Shown piece after piece: positions 33,687 to 42,153 of a DNA stretch of 64,000 nt. The position numbers and the translations under genes were made by a program. The first letter of the stretch is position 1. Each line of letters opens with the position of its first letter. Below the pieces are notes generated by a model. That model worked only from the letters and a program-made list of their open reading frames with translations. It had not been told where the DNA came from and did no database searches. This DNA comes from Pseudomonas putida (GTDB lineage Bacteria; Pseudomonadota; Gammaproteobacteria; Pseudomonadales; Pseudomonadaceae). Where the stretch lies: positions 806,001-870,000 of the forward strand of contig NZ_JANHLD010000003.1 in NCBI RefSeq assembly GCF_028682455.1. Direction: 5' to 3'.

Positions 33687-34715
33687 ATGGATGTGACTGA
33701 ACTGCTTGGCCTGGCAACCAGGGCCGGCGCCTCGGACCTGCACCTGGCTGCAGCCGAGGTGCCAGCGATCCGTCTGGATGGATGCATCAGCCGCCTCAGC
33801 CTGCCGGCGTTCAGCGCTGAGCAGGTGCATGGTTTGCTCGGGCAATTGATGTCCGAATCGCAGAAGAAGGATTTTGAAACTCATCTGGATATAGACTTTT
33901 CGGTCGCTGTGCCGGGGCTTGGGCGATTTCGGGTCAATGCGTTCAATCAGCTGCAAGGTCCGAGCGCGGTAGTGCGGGTGATTGCAGGCAAGGTGAGCAC
34001 CCTGGCCGAGTTGGGCCTGGGGGACGTGTTTCGCCAGATCGCCGAGTTGTCGTCGGGCCTTGTGCTGGTCACCGGGCCTACCGGCTCCGGCAAGACCACC
34101 ACTCTGGCGGCCTTGCTCGATCACCTGAACCGGGAGCGCGCGCTGCACATCCTGACGCTCGAAGACCCCATCGAATTTATCCACAGCCCCCAACGCAGCC
34201 TGATCAGCCAGCGCGAAGTCGGCAGGCACAGCCGGGGGTTCGCCCAGGCCTTGCGCGCTTCGCTGCGCCAGGACCCGGACGTGATCATGCTGGGCGAGCT
34301 GCGTGACCAGGAAACCATTCGCCTGGCCCTGACCGCCGCCGAGACCGGGCACCTGGTATTGGCGACGGTTCACACCGGGTCGGCGGCAAAAACCATCGAC
34401 CGTCTGGTGGATGTGTTCGCCGCGCAAGAGAAACAGCTGGTCCGCGCCATGCTGGCTGAAGCGCTGCAGGCGGTGGTGTCGCAGGTGCTGGTGGCACGGA
34501 CAGGGGGCGGCCGGATCGCGGCCCATGAGGTGCTGCTGGCCACCCCTGCGGTGCGCAACCTGGTGCGCGAGGGCAAGGTGGCCCAGCTGTATTCGACGAT
34601 TCAAACCGGGGGAGCGTTGGGTATGCAGACCCTGGACAGTTGCCTGCAGGGCCTGCTCCAGCGTGGGCTGATCAGCCCGGACAGCGCCCGGGAGCGGGCG
34701 CATGGCGGTTTTTAG
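33687..34715 (+). CDS. pilT: Twitching motility retraction ATPase PilT
   Basis: PilT is the hexameric ATPase that disassembles type IV pili at the inner membrane. The 342-residue protein has an N-terminal PAS-like domain (SDLHLAA), Walker A GPTGSGKTTT, the Asp box ILTLEDPIEF, Walker B/AIRNLIRE-region variants including GELRDQETIRLAL (where most PilTs have GEMRD), and HTGSAAKTIDR with the His box. The ATG giving MDVTELLGL has GGGAG nearby. It is the lone pilus gene here; the pilM-Q cluster is 12 kb away. It overlaps the convergent NlpC gene by four bases. Confidence 0.93.
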   Translation: MDVTELLGLATRAGASDLHLAAAEVPAIRLDGCISRLSLPAFSAEQVHGLLGQLMSESQKKDFETHLDIDFSVAVPGLGRFRVNAFNQLQGPSAVVRVIAGKVSTLAELGLGDVFRQIAELSSGLVLVTGPTGSGKTTTLAALLDHLNRERALHILTLEDPIEFIHSPQRSLISQREVGRHSRGFAQALRASLRQDPDVIMLGELRDQETIRLALTAAETGHLVLATVHTGSAAKTIDRLVDVFAAQEKQLVRAMLAEALQAVVSQVLVARTGGGRIAAHEVLLATPAVRNLVREGKVAQLYSTIQTGGALGMQTLDSCLQGLLQRGLISPDSARERAHGGF

Positions 34716-35335
34716 TGATTGGCAGCCAGGGCCAATTGCTGGCTTTTCGGCAGGACGCGCTTGGCCACCACATAGCGGCTGCGCCAGTAGGGCTTGCTCA
34801 AGGTGTCGATGCTCACCCGCTTGCCCGTGCGAGGGGCATGGATGAAGCGGTCGTTACCCAGGTAGATGGCGACGTGGTTTACCCGACGGCTCTTGATATT
34901 GAAGAAGATCAGGTCGCCCGGCTTGAGCTCGTCGCGATCGACCTTGATACCGTGGCCCTGGGCCATCGCGTTGGAGGTGCGTGGCAAGTCGACTTCTTCA
35001 ACTTCGTGGAAGGCGTACTTGACCAGGCCGCTGCAGTCGAAGCCCTTGCTTGGGCTGCTGCCGCCCCAACGGTACGGGGTGCCCAGTACATTGACGGCGC
35101 GGCTGAGCACATCGCTGCTTTGCTGGGGCGACATCGACGCCACCGGCAGGCTTGGTTTGCTGGAGCGGGTGCGGTTCTGGACCTTGTGACTGACGTTCTG
35201 GGGGGAACGCACAGCCGATGAATTGGTGGTGTACCCGGAAAAGCCGTTGGGTAAACGTTGCTCACGGTTGGTGGCGTGGGCGGCCAGTGGCAATAATAGG
35301 CAAAGGGTCAGCCATGTCTTGAAAAAAGGACGCAT
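34712..35335 (-). CDS. NlpC/P60 peptidoglycan endopeptidase
   Basis: The 207-residue exported protein has a signal peptide (residues 1-21, ending AAHA), a linker rich in Ser and Pro, and an NlpC/P60 domain from about residue 75: LGTPYRWGG, catalytic Cys101 in FDCSGLVKYAF, and the His in NHVAIYLG with a third polar residue in FIHAPRTG. It would cut D-Glu-diaminopimelate bonds in peptidoglycan stems. No lipobox is clear (LCLL is inside the hydrophobic core). It converges on pilT with a four-base overlap of the stop regions. Confidence 0.93.
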   Translation of the reverse strand: MRPFFKTWLTLCLLLPLAAHATNREQRLPNGFSGYTTNSSAVRSPQNVSHKVQNRTRSSKPSLPVASMSPQQSSDVLSRAVNVLGTPYRWGGSSPSKGFDCSGLVKYAFHEVEEVDLPRTSNAMAQGHGIKVDRDELKPGDLIFFNIKSRRVNHVAIYLGNDRFIHAPRTGKRVSIDTLSKPYWRSRYVVAKRVLPKSQQLALAANH

Positions 35336-35582
35336 AGGCAGGGCTCTTGTTGGTTAAGCGCGCAACTTTATAACAGCTTTTTGATCAATTTCTGATCCGT
35401 TGGTCGATTGCAACGGCCTTGAAAACCGGCCACATTGCAGCAAAAAAATGCTTTGGAGTGGCGCGGGCCAGGCGGGGCAAGCTTTTGCGCGAAGCAAGTG
35501 GGGCAAATGCCACACGTCGGCTCGACACAAAGAAGTCACATTTTTTCTTAGAAAATTTTCCGATAACCCTCAGAGGCTATGA

Positions 35583-36002
35583 ATGAACAGTTATCAACAG
35601 GACGGACAGCTGCATGACACTCACAGCAAAGTGATCGGTTATCTGCTGTGGATTTTTGGCTTCACTGGCGCCCACCGCTTTTATTACGGCAAGCCGGTCA
35701 CCGGTACGATCTGGTTCTTCACCCTTGGCCTGCTGGGCATCGGTTGGCTGATCGACCTGTTCCTGATCCCGGCCATGGATCGCGAGGCAGACCTGCGCTT
35801 TCACGCCGGCCCCCTGGACTACAGCCTGTCGTGGATCCTGCTGACCTTCCTGGGTGTATTCGGCGTGCACCGCATGTATCAGGGCAAATGGATCACCGGG
35901 ATCCTCTACCTGTTCACGGGTGGGTTGTTTCTGGTGGGGGTCTTGTACGACTTCTGGACGCTGAACACCCAGGTGTCGCTGGCCAACGCACAACGGCGCT
36001 GA
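35583..36002 (+). CDS. Double TM2-domain membrane protein
   Basis: A 139-residue integral membrane protein. Two TM2 units, each a pair of short helices joined by a tight turn, can be seen: YLLWIFGFTGAHRFYYGK ... FFTLGLLGIGWLIDLFLI and ILLTFLGVFGVHRMYQGK ... LFTGGLFLVGVLYDFWTL. The G-x-H-R-x-Y-x-G-K motif, typical for TM2, is present twice. The function is unknown. CAGAGG precedes the start; a second ATG in another frame four bases earlier is not used. It converges with the SPOR gene. Confidence 0.87.
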   Translation: MNSYQQDGQLHDTHSKVIGYLLWIFGFTGAHRFYYGKPVTGTIWFFTLGLLGIGWLIDLFLIPAMDREADLRFHAGPLDYSLSWILLTFLGVFGVHRMYQGKWITGILYLFTGGLFLVGVLYDFWTLNTQVSLANAQRR

Positions 36003-36008
36003 AAAAGA

Positions 36009-36048
36009 CTGCGGCCTTGTCGATGTCGACAAGGCCGCAGGCGGTTTT
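36009..36048. terminator. Terminator between the TM2 and SPOR genes
   Basis: Stem gcggccttgtcga / tcgacaaggccgc at 36011-36039, a strong hairpin, followed by GGTTTT on the plus strand and preceded by AAAA. Confidence 0.75.
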
Positions 36049-36736
36049 ACTGGCGGGTCTGGCGCTGCTGCAACAGCAGGTTGCTGAAGCCGCTGCCGGC
36101 CAGTTGCTTCTGGGCGACGGTCAGTTGTTCACGGTTGCTGAACGGACCGACCAGTACCCGGTACCAGGTTTCATCTTTCACTGTCCCGGACTCCACCTTC
36201 ACCGCCTGGCCGAGCAGAATGATCTGCGCGCGCACCTTGTCGGCATCGGCCTGCTTGCGGAACGAACCGGCCTGCAGGAAGAACTGGGTGGTCGCCGCCG
36301 GCTTGATCACCGGTGGTGCAGGCGGTGGCGTCTGCCCCATCAGCGCCGCCTGGGCGCGGGCGGTATCGATCTTCGCGGCTTCAGCCGGCGTGACCGGCGG
36401 CTGCGCCGGGACTGGTGGGGTTTTCTCCGGCACGGCTTCTGGCGGCACGATCACTTCAGACTCGGGCAGCAAGGTATAGAAGTCATACTTGGGTTTCACC
36501 GGCTGCTGTGGGCTGGGCGCAGTCTTATTGGCTTCGGCGGTCTTCTCGGCCTTGTGCTGCTCGGGCTTGGCGCGCTTGACCTCTTCGTTGCCAGGCTCGA
36601 GTTTCATCAGGAAAACCACGAAGGCGCCGACGCTCAGGCCAATCGCCAGCCACAGCCAACCCGGGATTGGCTGCTTGGCAGGTGGCTGGTAGCGACTGGC
36701 GCCGCGCTTGGGTGCAGGTTTTTTCTTGGCAGCCAA
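36047..36736 (-). CDS. SPOR domain protein, FtsN-like
   Basis: The 229-residue bitopic protein has a basic cytoplasmic tail (AAKKKPAPKRG), one membrane helix at about residues 28-44, a proline/alanine-rich periplasmic linker and a C-terminal SPOR domain from about residue 145 (FFLQAGSFRKQADADKVRAQ, then WYRVLVGPFSNREQ) that binds denuded septal glycan. This layout matches FtsN. The start codon is TTG, the only usable start before the membrane helix, with GGAG 10 bases upstream inside the argS end. The stop of argS is one base before it, so the genes are coupled. Confidence 0.88.
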   Translation of the reverse strand: MAAKKKPAPKRGASRYQPPAKQPIPGWLWLAIGLSVGAFVVFLMKLEPGNEEVKRAKPEQHKAEKTAEANKTAPSPQQPVKPKYDFYTLLPESEVIVPPEAVPEKTPPVPAQPPVTPAEAAKIDTARAQAALMGQTPPPAPPVIKPAATTQFFLQAGSFRKQADADKVRAQIILLGQAVKVESGTVKDETWYRVLVGPFSNREQLTVAQKQLAGSGFSNLLLQQRQTRQ

Positions 36737-36737
36737 C

Positions 36738-38474
36738 TTACATGCGCTCCAGGGTTTCCAGGCCGAGCAGTTCCAGACCTTGCTTGAGGGTGCGACCGGT
36801 CAGGGCTGCCAGGCGCAGGCGGCTCTGCATTTGTTCCGGGGTTTCGGCGGCCAGGATCGGGCAGTTCTCGTAGAAGCTGGAGAACAGGCCGGCCACGTCG
36901 TACAGATAGGCGCACAGTACGTGTGGCGTGCCTTTTTCGGCGACGTTGTTCAGGATTTCGCCAAACTGGGCCAGGCGTGCAGCCAGGTCCTGCTCTTGAG
37001 GCGCTTGCAGGATGATCTGCCCGTCGACCTCGTCGAAGCCTTTGCCCAGCTTGCGGAATACGCCGGCCACGCGGGTGTAGGCGTACAGCAGGTACGGTGC
37101 CGTGTTGCCTTCGAAGTTGAGCATCAGCTCGAAGTTGAAGCTGTAGTCGCTGGTGCGGTGCTTGGACAGGTCGGCGTACTTGACCGCGCCGATGCCCACC
37201 ACCTCGGCGATGGCGCGCAGTTCGTCCTCGGCAAGCTCGGGGTTCTTCTCCTTGACCAGGGCGTAGGCGCGCTCCTTGGCTTCGGTGAGCAGGTCGATCA
37301 GCTTGACGGTGCCGCCGTCACGGGTCTTGAACGGACGGCCATCGGCGCCGTTCATGGTGCCGAAGCCCATGTGTTCCATTTGCATCGGGTGACCGACAAA
37401 GCCCGCCAGACGGGCCACTTCGAACACCTGGTTGAAGTGCAGGGCCTGGCGCTGGTCGACGAAGTACAGGGCGCGGTCGGCCTTGAGCACGTTGCTGCGA
37501 TAACGCACGGCAGCGAGGTCGGTGGTGGCGTACAGGTAGCCGCCGTCGGCCTTCTGCACGATCACCGGCAGGGGCTCACCCTCGGCAGTCTTGAAGTCTT
37601 CGAGGAACACGCACTGGGCGCCCTTGCTCTCGACCAGCATGCCTTTGGCCTTGAGGTCGGCGACCACGTTGGCCAGGTCGTCGTTGTAGGCGCTCTCGCC
37701 CATGACGTCGGCCATGGTCAGCTTGACGTTGAGCAGCTCGTAGGTCTTCTGGCAGTGGGACAGGGAGATGTCCTTGAAGCGGGTCCACAGCTTCAGGCAT
37801 TCCTCGTCACCGGCCTGCAGCTTGACCACCAGGCCACGGGCGCGGTCGGCAAACGCTTCGGACTCGTCGAAGCGCTTCTTCGCGGCGCGGTAGAAGTTCT
37901 CCAGGTCCGACAGCTCATCGCTGGTGATCGGGTTTTCCTGAAGGTAAGCCATCAGCATGCCGAACTGGGTACCCCAGTCGCCGACGTGGTTCTGGCGAAT
38001 CACGGTGTCGCCGAGAAATTCCAGTACGCGCGATACCGCATCGCCAATGATGGTCGAGCGCAGGTGGCCGACGTGCATCTCTTTTGCAAGGTTGGGGGCC
38101 GAGAGGTCGACCACTACCTTCTGCTGCGGGCCGGCCTTGCGTACGCCCAGCCTGGCGTCGGCCAGGGCGGTGTCGAGGCGGGTAGCCAGGGCCTGGGTGT
38201 TCTGGAAGAAGTTCAGGAAGCCGGGGCCGGCGATCTCGACCTTGCTGACCTGCGGGTCGGCAGGCAGGGCGTTGATGATTTTCTCGGCCAGGTCACGGGG
38301 CTTCATGCCTGCAGGCTTGGCCAGCATCATCGCGATGTTGCTGGCGAAATCGCCGTGGGTCTTGTCACGGGCGTTTTCTACCTGGATCGCCGGCGTCAGC
38401 CCTTCAGGCAGCACACCGTCGGTGACGAGTTGGGTGAGGGCTTGCTGGATCAGCTGGCGAATGGTGTCTTTCAT
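36738..38474 (-). CDS. argS: Arginyl-tRNA synthetase
   Basis: ArgS charges tRNA-Arg. The 578-residue class I synthetase has the HIGH-type motif EMHVGHLRSTIIGD, the N-terminal Add1 domain (residues 1-95), GTMNGADGRPFKTRDGG in place of a canonical KMSKS (usual in many ArgRS), and the helical DALR anticodon domain at the end with RMYCAYLYDVAGLF-like helices. The ATG giving MKDTIRQLI is preferred over a GTG/ATG seven codons earlier. The priA-argS-SPOR order is familiar in Pseudomonas. Confidence 0.97.
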   Translation of the reverse strand: MKDTIRQLIQQALTQLVTDGVLPEGLTPAIQVENARDKTHGDFASNIAMMLAKPAGMKPRDLAEKIINALPADPQVSKVEIAGPGFLNFFQNTQALATRLDTALADARLGVRKAGPQQKVVVDLSAPNLAKEMHVGHLRSTIIGDAVSRVLEFLGDTVIRQNHVGDWGTQFGMLMAYLQENPITSDELSDLENFYRAAKKRFDESEAFADRARGLVVKLQAGDEECLKLWTRFKDISLSHCQKTYELLNVKLTMADVMGESAYNDDLANVVADLKAKGMLVESKGAQCVFLEDFKTAEGEPLPVIVQKADGGYLYATTDLAAVRYRSNVLKADRALYFVDQRQALHFNQVFEVARLAGFVGHPMQMEHMGFGTMNGADGRPFKTRDGGTVKLIDLLTEAKERAYALVKEKNPELAEDELRAIAEVVGIGAVKYADLSKHRTSDYSFNFELMLNFEGNTAPYLLYAYTRVAGVFRKLGKGFDEVDGQIILQAPQEQDLAARLAQFGEILNNVAEKGTPHVLCAYLYDVAGLFSSFYENCPILAAETPEQMQSRLRLAALTGRTLKQGLELLGLETLERM

Positions 38475-38615
38475 GGGCTTCTCTTTCGACCGCAAGCGCG
38501 GCGGCGCTTCGATGCGCAGGTGGAAAAACTGAACATTATCCGTTGCCGGGGCGGGGTTGCCAACCTTTGGGGGATTTACGGTGTCGGGATCGCGGGGCGA
38601 ACCTGCTCCTGCGGT

Positions 38616-40835
38616 TCAATAGAGATCCACGGGGTCCACATCCAAAGACCAGCGTACCTGCCGCCCGGACGGCATCTGCTCCAACAGTAGCAACCAGGCA
38701 CTGATCAGTCGATGCAAAGGCGCCCGGGCATTGGCCTGGAGCAATAGTTGTGCGCGAAAACGTCCCGCGCGTCGTTCCATGGGGGCCGGCACTGGGCCGA
38801 GCAGCTCGACGCCGTGCAGGTTGTGCTCGGCCAACAGCTGTTCGGCAGCGCTGCAGGCTTCATCGAGAAAACCTTCTGCCTGGCCGGGCTTGTGGGCTTC
38901 GGCACGCAGCAGCGCCAGGTGGGCAAAGGGCGGCAGGCCGGCGGCGCGACGCTCGCTCAGGGCCTGTTCGGCGAAGGCGAAGTAACCCTGTTCGGTCAGT
39001 TGCACCAGCAGCGGGTGGTCGGCCAGGTGCGTCTGGATAATCACCTTGCCCGGCTCTTCGGCGCGTCCTGCGCGGCCTGCGACCTGCACAATCATCTGGG
39101 CCATGCGCTCGCTGGCGCGAAAATCGCCAGAGAACAACCCGCCGTCCGCATCCAGGATCGATACCAGGGTCACCCGCGGGAAATGGTGCCCCTTGGCGAG
39201 CATCTGGGTGCCGACCAGGATGCACGGCTGGCCACGCTGGATCGTGGCGAACAGCTGGTTCATGGCGTCCTTGCGCGACGTGCTGTCGCGGTCCACGCGC
39301 AATACCGGGTAGTCCGGGAAAAGAATGCTCAGGCGCTCTTCGGCACGCTCGGTGCCTGCACCCACCGGGCGCAGATCGACCTTGTTGCATTGCGGGCACT
39401 GGCGCGGCACGCGTTCGTCGTAGCCGCAATGGTGGCAGCGTAACTCGTTGGAGCGCTGGTGCACGGTCATGCGCGCATCGCAGCGCGGGCATTCGGACAT
39501 CCAGCCGCAGTCGTGGCACAGCAGGGTGGGGGCGAAGCCGCGTCGGTTGAGGAACACCAGCACTTGCTGGCCGGCGGCGAGGGTCTGGCCGATGGCTTGT
39601 TGCATCGGCCCGCTGATGCCGCTGTCCAGGGGCCTGCTCTTTACGTCCAGGCGCAGGAAGCGTGGTTGCTGGGCGCCGCCGGCACGCTGGTTGAGGCGCA
39701 GCAGGCCATAGCGACCGGTGTGGGCGTTGTGCAGGCTCTCCAGCGAAGGCGTCGCCGAGCCGAGCAGGATCGGGATGTTTTCCTGGCGGGCGCGCACCAG
39801 GGCCAGGTCGCGGGCGTGGTAGCGCAGGCCTTCCTGCTGTTTGTACGAGCCGTCGTGCTCTTCGTCGATGATTATCAGCCCCGGATGTTTCATCGGGGTG
39901 AACAGCGCCGAACGGGTGCCGATAATGATATCGGCCTCGCCATCGCGGGCCGCCAGCCAGGCGTCCAGGCGCTCACGGTCGTTGACTGCCGAGTGCAGCA
40001 GAGCGATACGGGCATTGAAGCGCTGTTCGAAGCGCGCCAGGGTTTGCGGGCCGAGGTTGATCTCCGGGATCAGGATCAGCGCCTGCTTGCCGGCTTCCAG
40101 GGTCTCGCGGATCAGTTGCAGGTAGACCTCGGTCTTGCCGCTGCCGGTGACGCCGGCCAGCAGGAATGCATGAAAACTGTCGAACCCCGAGCGCACGGCA
40201 TTGAAGGCGGCGCGCTGTTCGTCGTTCAGGGGCAGTTCCGGCTGGGCCAGCCAGTGCTCGTGGCGTTCCTGGGGCAGGTGCCGGCGTACTTCCACCTGAA
40301 CCAGCTCCTTGGCCAGCAGCAGGTCGAGGCTGTCCTTGCTCAGCATCAGTTTGCTCAGCAGGGTATGGGCGACGCCGTGAGGGTGCTGGGCCAGGGTAGC
40401 CAGCGCCTCGCGCTGGCGCGGTGCGCGGGCGATGCGCGGGTCATCGAGGCGCGCGCCCGGGGCAACCTGCCAGAAGCGTTCCTGGCGTGCCTCGGCCAGT
40501 TCGCCCTGGCGCAGCAGCACTGGCAGGGCCCAGCTCAAGGTATCGCCAAGGCTGTGCTGGTAGTACTGGGCTGTCCACAGGCACAGCTTGAACAAGGAGG
40601 GTGGCAATGGCGAGACTGGATCGAGCAGGGCGATCGCCGGCTTGAGTTTGTCGGCCGGCACCTCGCTCTTGTCGGTGATCTCGATCAGAATGCCGATCAT
40701 TTCCCGGCGCCCGAATGGCACGCGGATACGCATGCCCGGCGTCAACGCCTGGCGCGCCATGCTCGCCGGGGCCCTGTAGTCGAACAGTCGCCGCAGGGGC
40801 GAGGGCAGGGCGAGGCGCAGAATGACGTCGGACAC
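38616..40835 (-). CDS. priA: Primosomal replication helicase PriA
   Basis: PriA restarts collapsed replication forks. The 739-residue protein has Walker A GVTGSGKTEVYLQL, the DEEH box (IIDEEHDGSYK), helicase motifs including HARDLAL and GSATPSLE, the zinc-binding cysteine region CHDCGWMSECPRCD ... CHHCGYDERVPRQCPQC, and QMLAKGHHFPRVTLV. The start is GTG (VSDVILRLALPSPL), because the family begins there; the longer frame upstream has an unrelated sequence. It overlaps no neighbour and lies 141 bases upstream of argS. Confidence 0.95.
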   Translation of the reverse strand: MSDVILRLALPSPLRRLFDYRAPASMARQALTPGMRIRVPFGRREMIGILIEITDKSEVPADKLKPAIALLDPVSPLPPSLFKLCLWTAQYYQHSLGDTLSWALPVLLRQGELAEARQERFWQVAPGARLDDPRIARAPRQREALATLAQHPHGVAHTLLSKLMLSKDSLDLLLAKELVQVEVRRHLPQERHEHWLAQPELPLNDEQRAAFNAVRSGFDSFHAFLLAGVTGSGKTEVYLQLIRETLEAGKQALILIPEINLGPQTLARFEQRFNARIALLHSAVNDRERLDAWLAARDGEADIIIGTRSALFTPMKHPGLIIIDEEHDGSYKQQEGLRYHARDLALVRARQENIPILLGSATPSLESLHNAHTGRYGLLRLNQRAGGAQQPRFLRLDVKSRPLDSGISGPMQQAIGQTLAAGQQVLVFLNRRGFAPTLLCHDCGWMSECPRCDARMTVHQRSNELRCHHCGYDERVPRQCPQCNKVDLRPVGAGTERAEERLSILFPDYPVLRVDRDSTSRKDAMNQLFATIQRGQPCILVGTQMLAKGHHFPRVTLVSILDADGGLFSGDFRASERMAQMIVQVAGRAGRAEEPGKVIIQTHLADHPLLVQLTEQGYFAFAEQALSERRAAGLPPFAHLALLRAEAHKPGQAEGFLDEACSAAEQLLAEHNLHGVELLGPVPAPMERRAGRFRAQLLLQANARAPLHRLISAWLLLLEQMPSGRQVRWSLDVDPVDLY

Positions 40836-40907
40836 GCGAAGAGTTCTCTGAGGGGGATTTGCACGATCCGGCGAGCCTAGCAGACGACGGCCGGTGCAAG
40901 CGACAAC

Positions 40908-40935
40908 TTGCGTTGACAGCATGCTCTGGTATTAT
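40908..40935 (+). promoter_or_regulatory. Candidate promoter of rpmE
   Basis: TTGCGT (-35) at 40908-40913, a 16-base spacer and TATTAT (-10) at 40930-40935, about 70 bases before the rpmE start. A TTGACA at 40913-40918 is only 11 bases from that -10 box and cannot pair with it. Confidence 0.4.
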
Positions 40936-41003
40936 TCGCCGCCTAATTACGTGCGGTATTCAACAATGGTGTTGGGTGGCGGCACGCAGTCGAGGAAGTG
41001 ACC

Positions 41004-41219
41004 ATGAAGCCAGCAATTCACCCGAATTATGAAGTAGTCGCAGTCACCTGCAGCTGCGGTAACAAGTTTGAAACTCGTTCGACCCTGTGCGCTCCACTGG
41101 GTACCGACGTATGCAACGAGTGCCACCCGTTCTACACCGGTAAGCAGAAGACTCTGGATACCGGCGGCCGCGTCAAGCGCTTCGAAGATCGCTTCGCAGC
41201 GTTCGGCAGCAAGAAGTAA
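41004..41219 (+). CDS. rpmE: 50S ribosomal protein bL31, zinc-binding (C+) form
   Basis: The 71-residue protein is the standard RpmE: MKPAIHPNYEVVAV then cysteines C16, C18, C37 and C40 that bind zinc. It bridges the two ribosomal subunits. Its zinc-free paralog would be expected elsewhere under Zur control. The ATG has GAGGAAG upstream. Its terminator lies inside the beginning of the next gene. Confidence 0.98.
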   Translation: MKPAIHPNYEVVAVTCSCGNKFETRSTLCAPLGTDVCNECHPFYTGKQKTLDTGGRVKRFEDRFAAFGSKK

Positions 41220-41251
41220 GATTGCGCATCGCAGGCCTTTCGGGCTTGGCA

Positions 41252-42043
41252 ATGCTGCTGAAAAAGGCGTCCCTTGTGGGCGCCTTTTTTATGGGCGTCA
41301 TTTGGCAGTTGCCGGCGCACGCCTTCTGCCCGTCCCCGGTCGATCCGCAACGCGTGGGCGTGCGTCAGGTGGTCGATGGCGATACCGTGCGTCTGGTGGA
41401 TGGCCGCAGTGTGCGCCTGATCGGTATCAATGCACCGGAAATCGGTCGTAAGGGGCGAGCCAGCGAACCCTTCGCCGAAGCCGCCCGTCAGCGCCTGCAG
41501 GCCCTGGTCAAGGCCAGCGGGGGTGAAGTGGGGTTGGTGCCGGGCGTCGAGTCCAAAGACAAGTACGGTCGTACCCTGGCCCACATCTACGGGCGCTCTG
41601 GCGACAATTTCGAAGCACAACTGCTCAGTGAAGGCCTGGGCTTGCGCGTGGCGGTGGCACCGAATGTCAGCCTGACCCAGTGCCAGCAACAGGCCGAACG
41701 CACCGCGCGTCAGTTGAAGGTCGGGTTGTGGCGGCAAACCCCGGTATTGTCGGCGTCGCAGGTGCAGCGCTCCGGATTCGCGCTGATCGCTGGCAAAGTC
41801 AACAGTATCCAGCGCAATCGCGGCGGGATCTGGATAGAAGTCGACGACGCACTGGTGTTGCAAGTGCCGGCCCGGTTGCAGCGCAACTTCCCCTCTTCCT
41901 TCTTTGATGGTCTCAAAGGCAAGACAGTCGAAGCCCGCGGCTGGGTGCTGGATCGTTCCCGCAAAGGCGGCCTGAAAGCCGGGCAGCGGCGCTGGTTGCT
42001 GCCATTGACCGATCCTTCGATGCTGGAGCGGGTCGAAAGATAA
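41252..42043 (+). CDS. Exported thermonuclease-like (SNase) protein
   Basis: The 263-residue protein has an N-terminal signal peptide MLLKKASLVGAFFMGVIW (cut after LPAHA) and a staphylococcal-nuclease-fold domain from about residue 35 to 150: VDGDTVRLVDGRSVRLIGINAPEIG with the first catalytic Arg, and DKYGRTLAHIYG with the second Arg region. A second, beta-rich C-terminal part (residues 160-263) resembles an OB-type extension. It could degrade nucleic acid outside the cytoplasm. Its first 13 codons coincide with a rho-independent terminator. There is no good ribosome site at this ATG; the later ATG at 41291 would ruin the signal peptide. Confidence 0.78.
   Translation: MLLKKASLVGAFFMGVIWQLPAHAFCPSPVDPQRVGVRQVVDGDTVRLVDGRSVRLIGINAPEIGRKGRASEPFAEAARQRLQALVKASGGEVGLVPGVESKDKYGRTLAHIYGRSGDNFEAQLLSEGLGLRVAVAPNVSLTQCQQQAERTARQLKVGLWRQTPVLSASQVQRSGFALIAGKVNSIQRNRGGIWIEVDDALVLQVPARLQRNFPSSFFDGLKGKTVEARGWVLDRSRKGGLKAGQRRWLLPLTDPSMLERVER
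41261..41291 (+). terminator. rpmE terminator embedded in the nuclease signal-peptide codons
   Basis: A-run and stem aaaaaggcgtccc / gggcgccttttt with a four-base loop and a six-T tail, 41 bases after the rpmE stop. One T bulge is the only mismatch. Confidence 0.8.
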
Positions 42044-42062
42044 ATAATTGTGGACATTTTTT

Positions 42063-42076
42063 TGTACGATTGTACA
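42063..42076. promoter_or_regulatory. Palindrome upstream of the malic enzyme gene
   Basis: TGTAC, four bases (gatt), then GTACA: a perfect 5-base-arm inverted repeat in the gap between the nuclease and malic enzyme genes, 146 bases before the malic enzyme ATG. It looks like a binding site for a dimeric regulator, not identified. Confidence 0.4.
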
Positions 42077-42153
42077 CATTGAAACCCTTGCGGGCTGCGG
42101 CTCTTGGCGGAAAGTCGTAGGTTAAAGGCCTTGACACAAGTGACCGGGCAGTC

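Noticed and set aside
40913..40935. Promoter made of TTGACA at 40913 and TATTAT at 40930 for rpmE
   Set aside because: The spacing is 11 bases, too short for sigma-70; a shifted TTGCGT with 16 bases is preferred.
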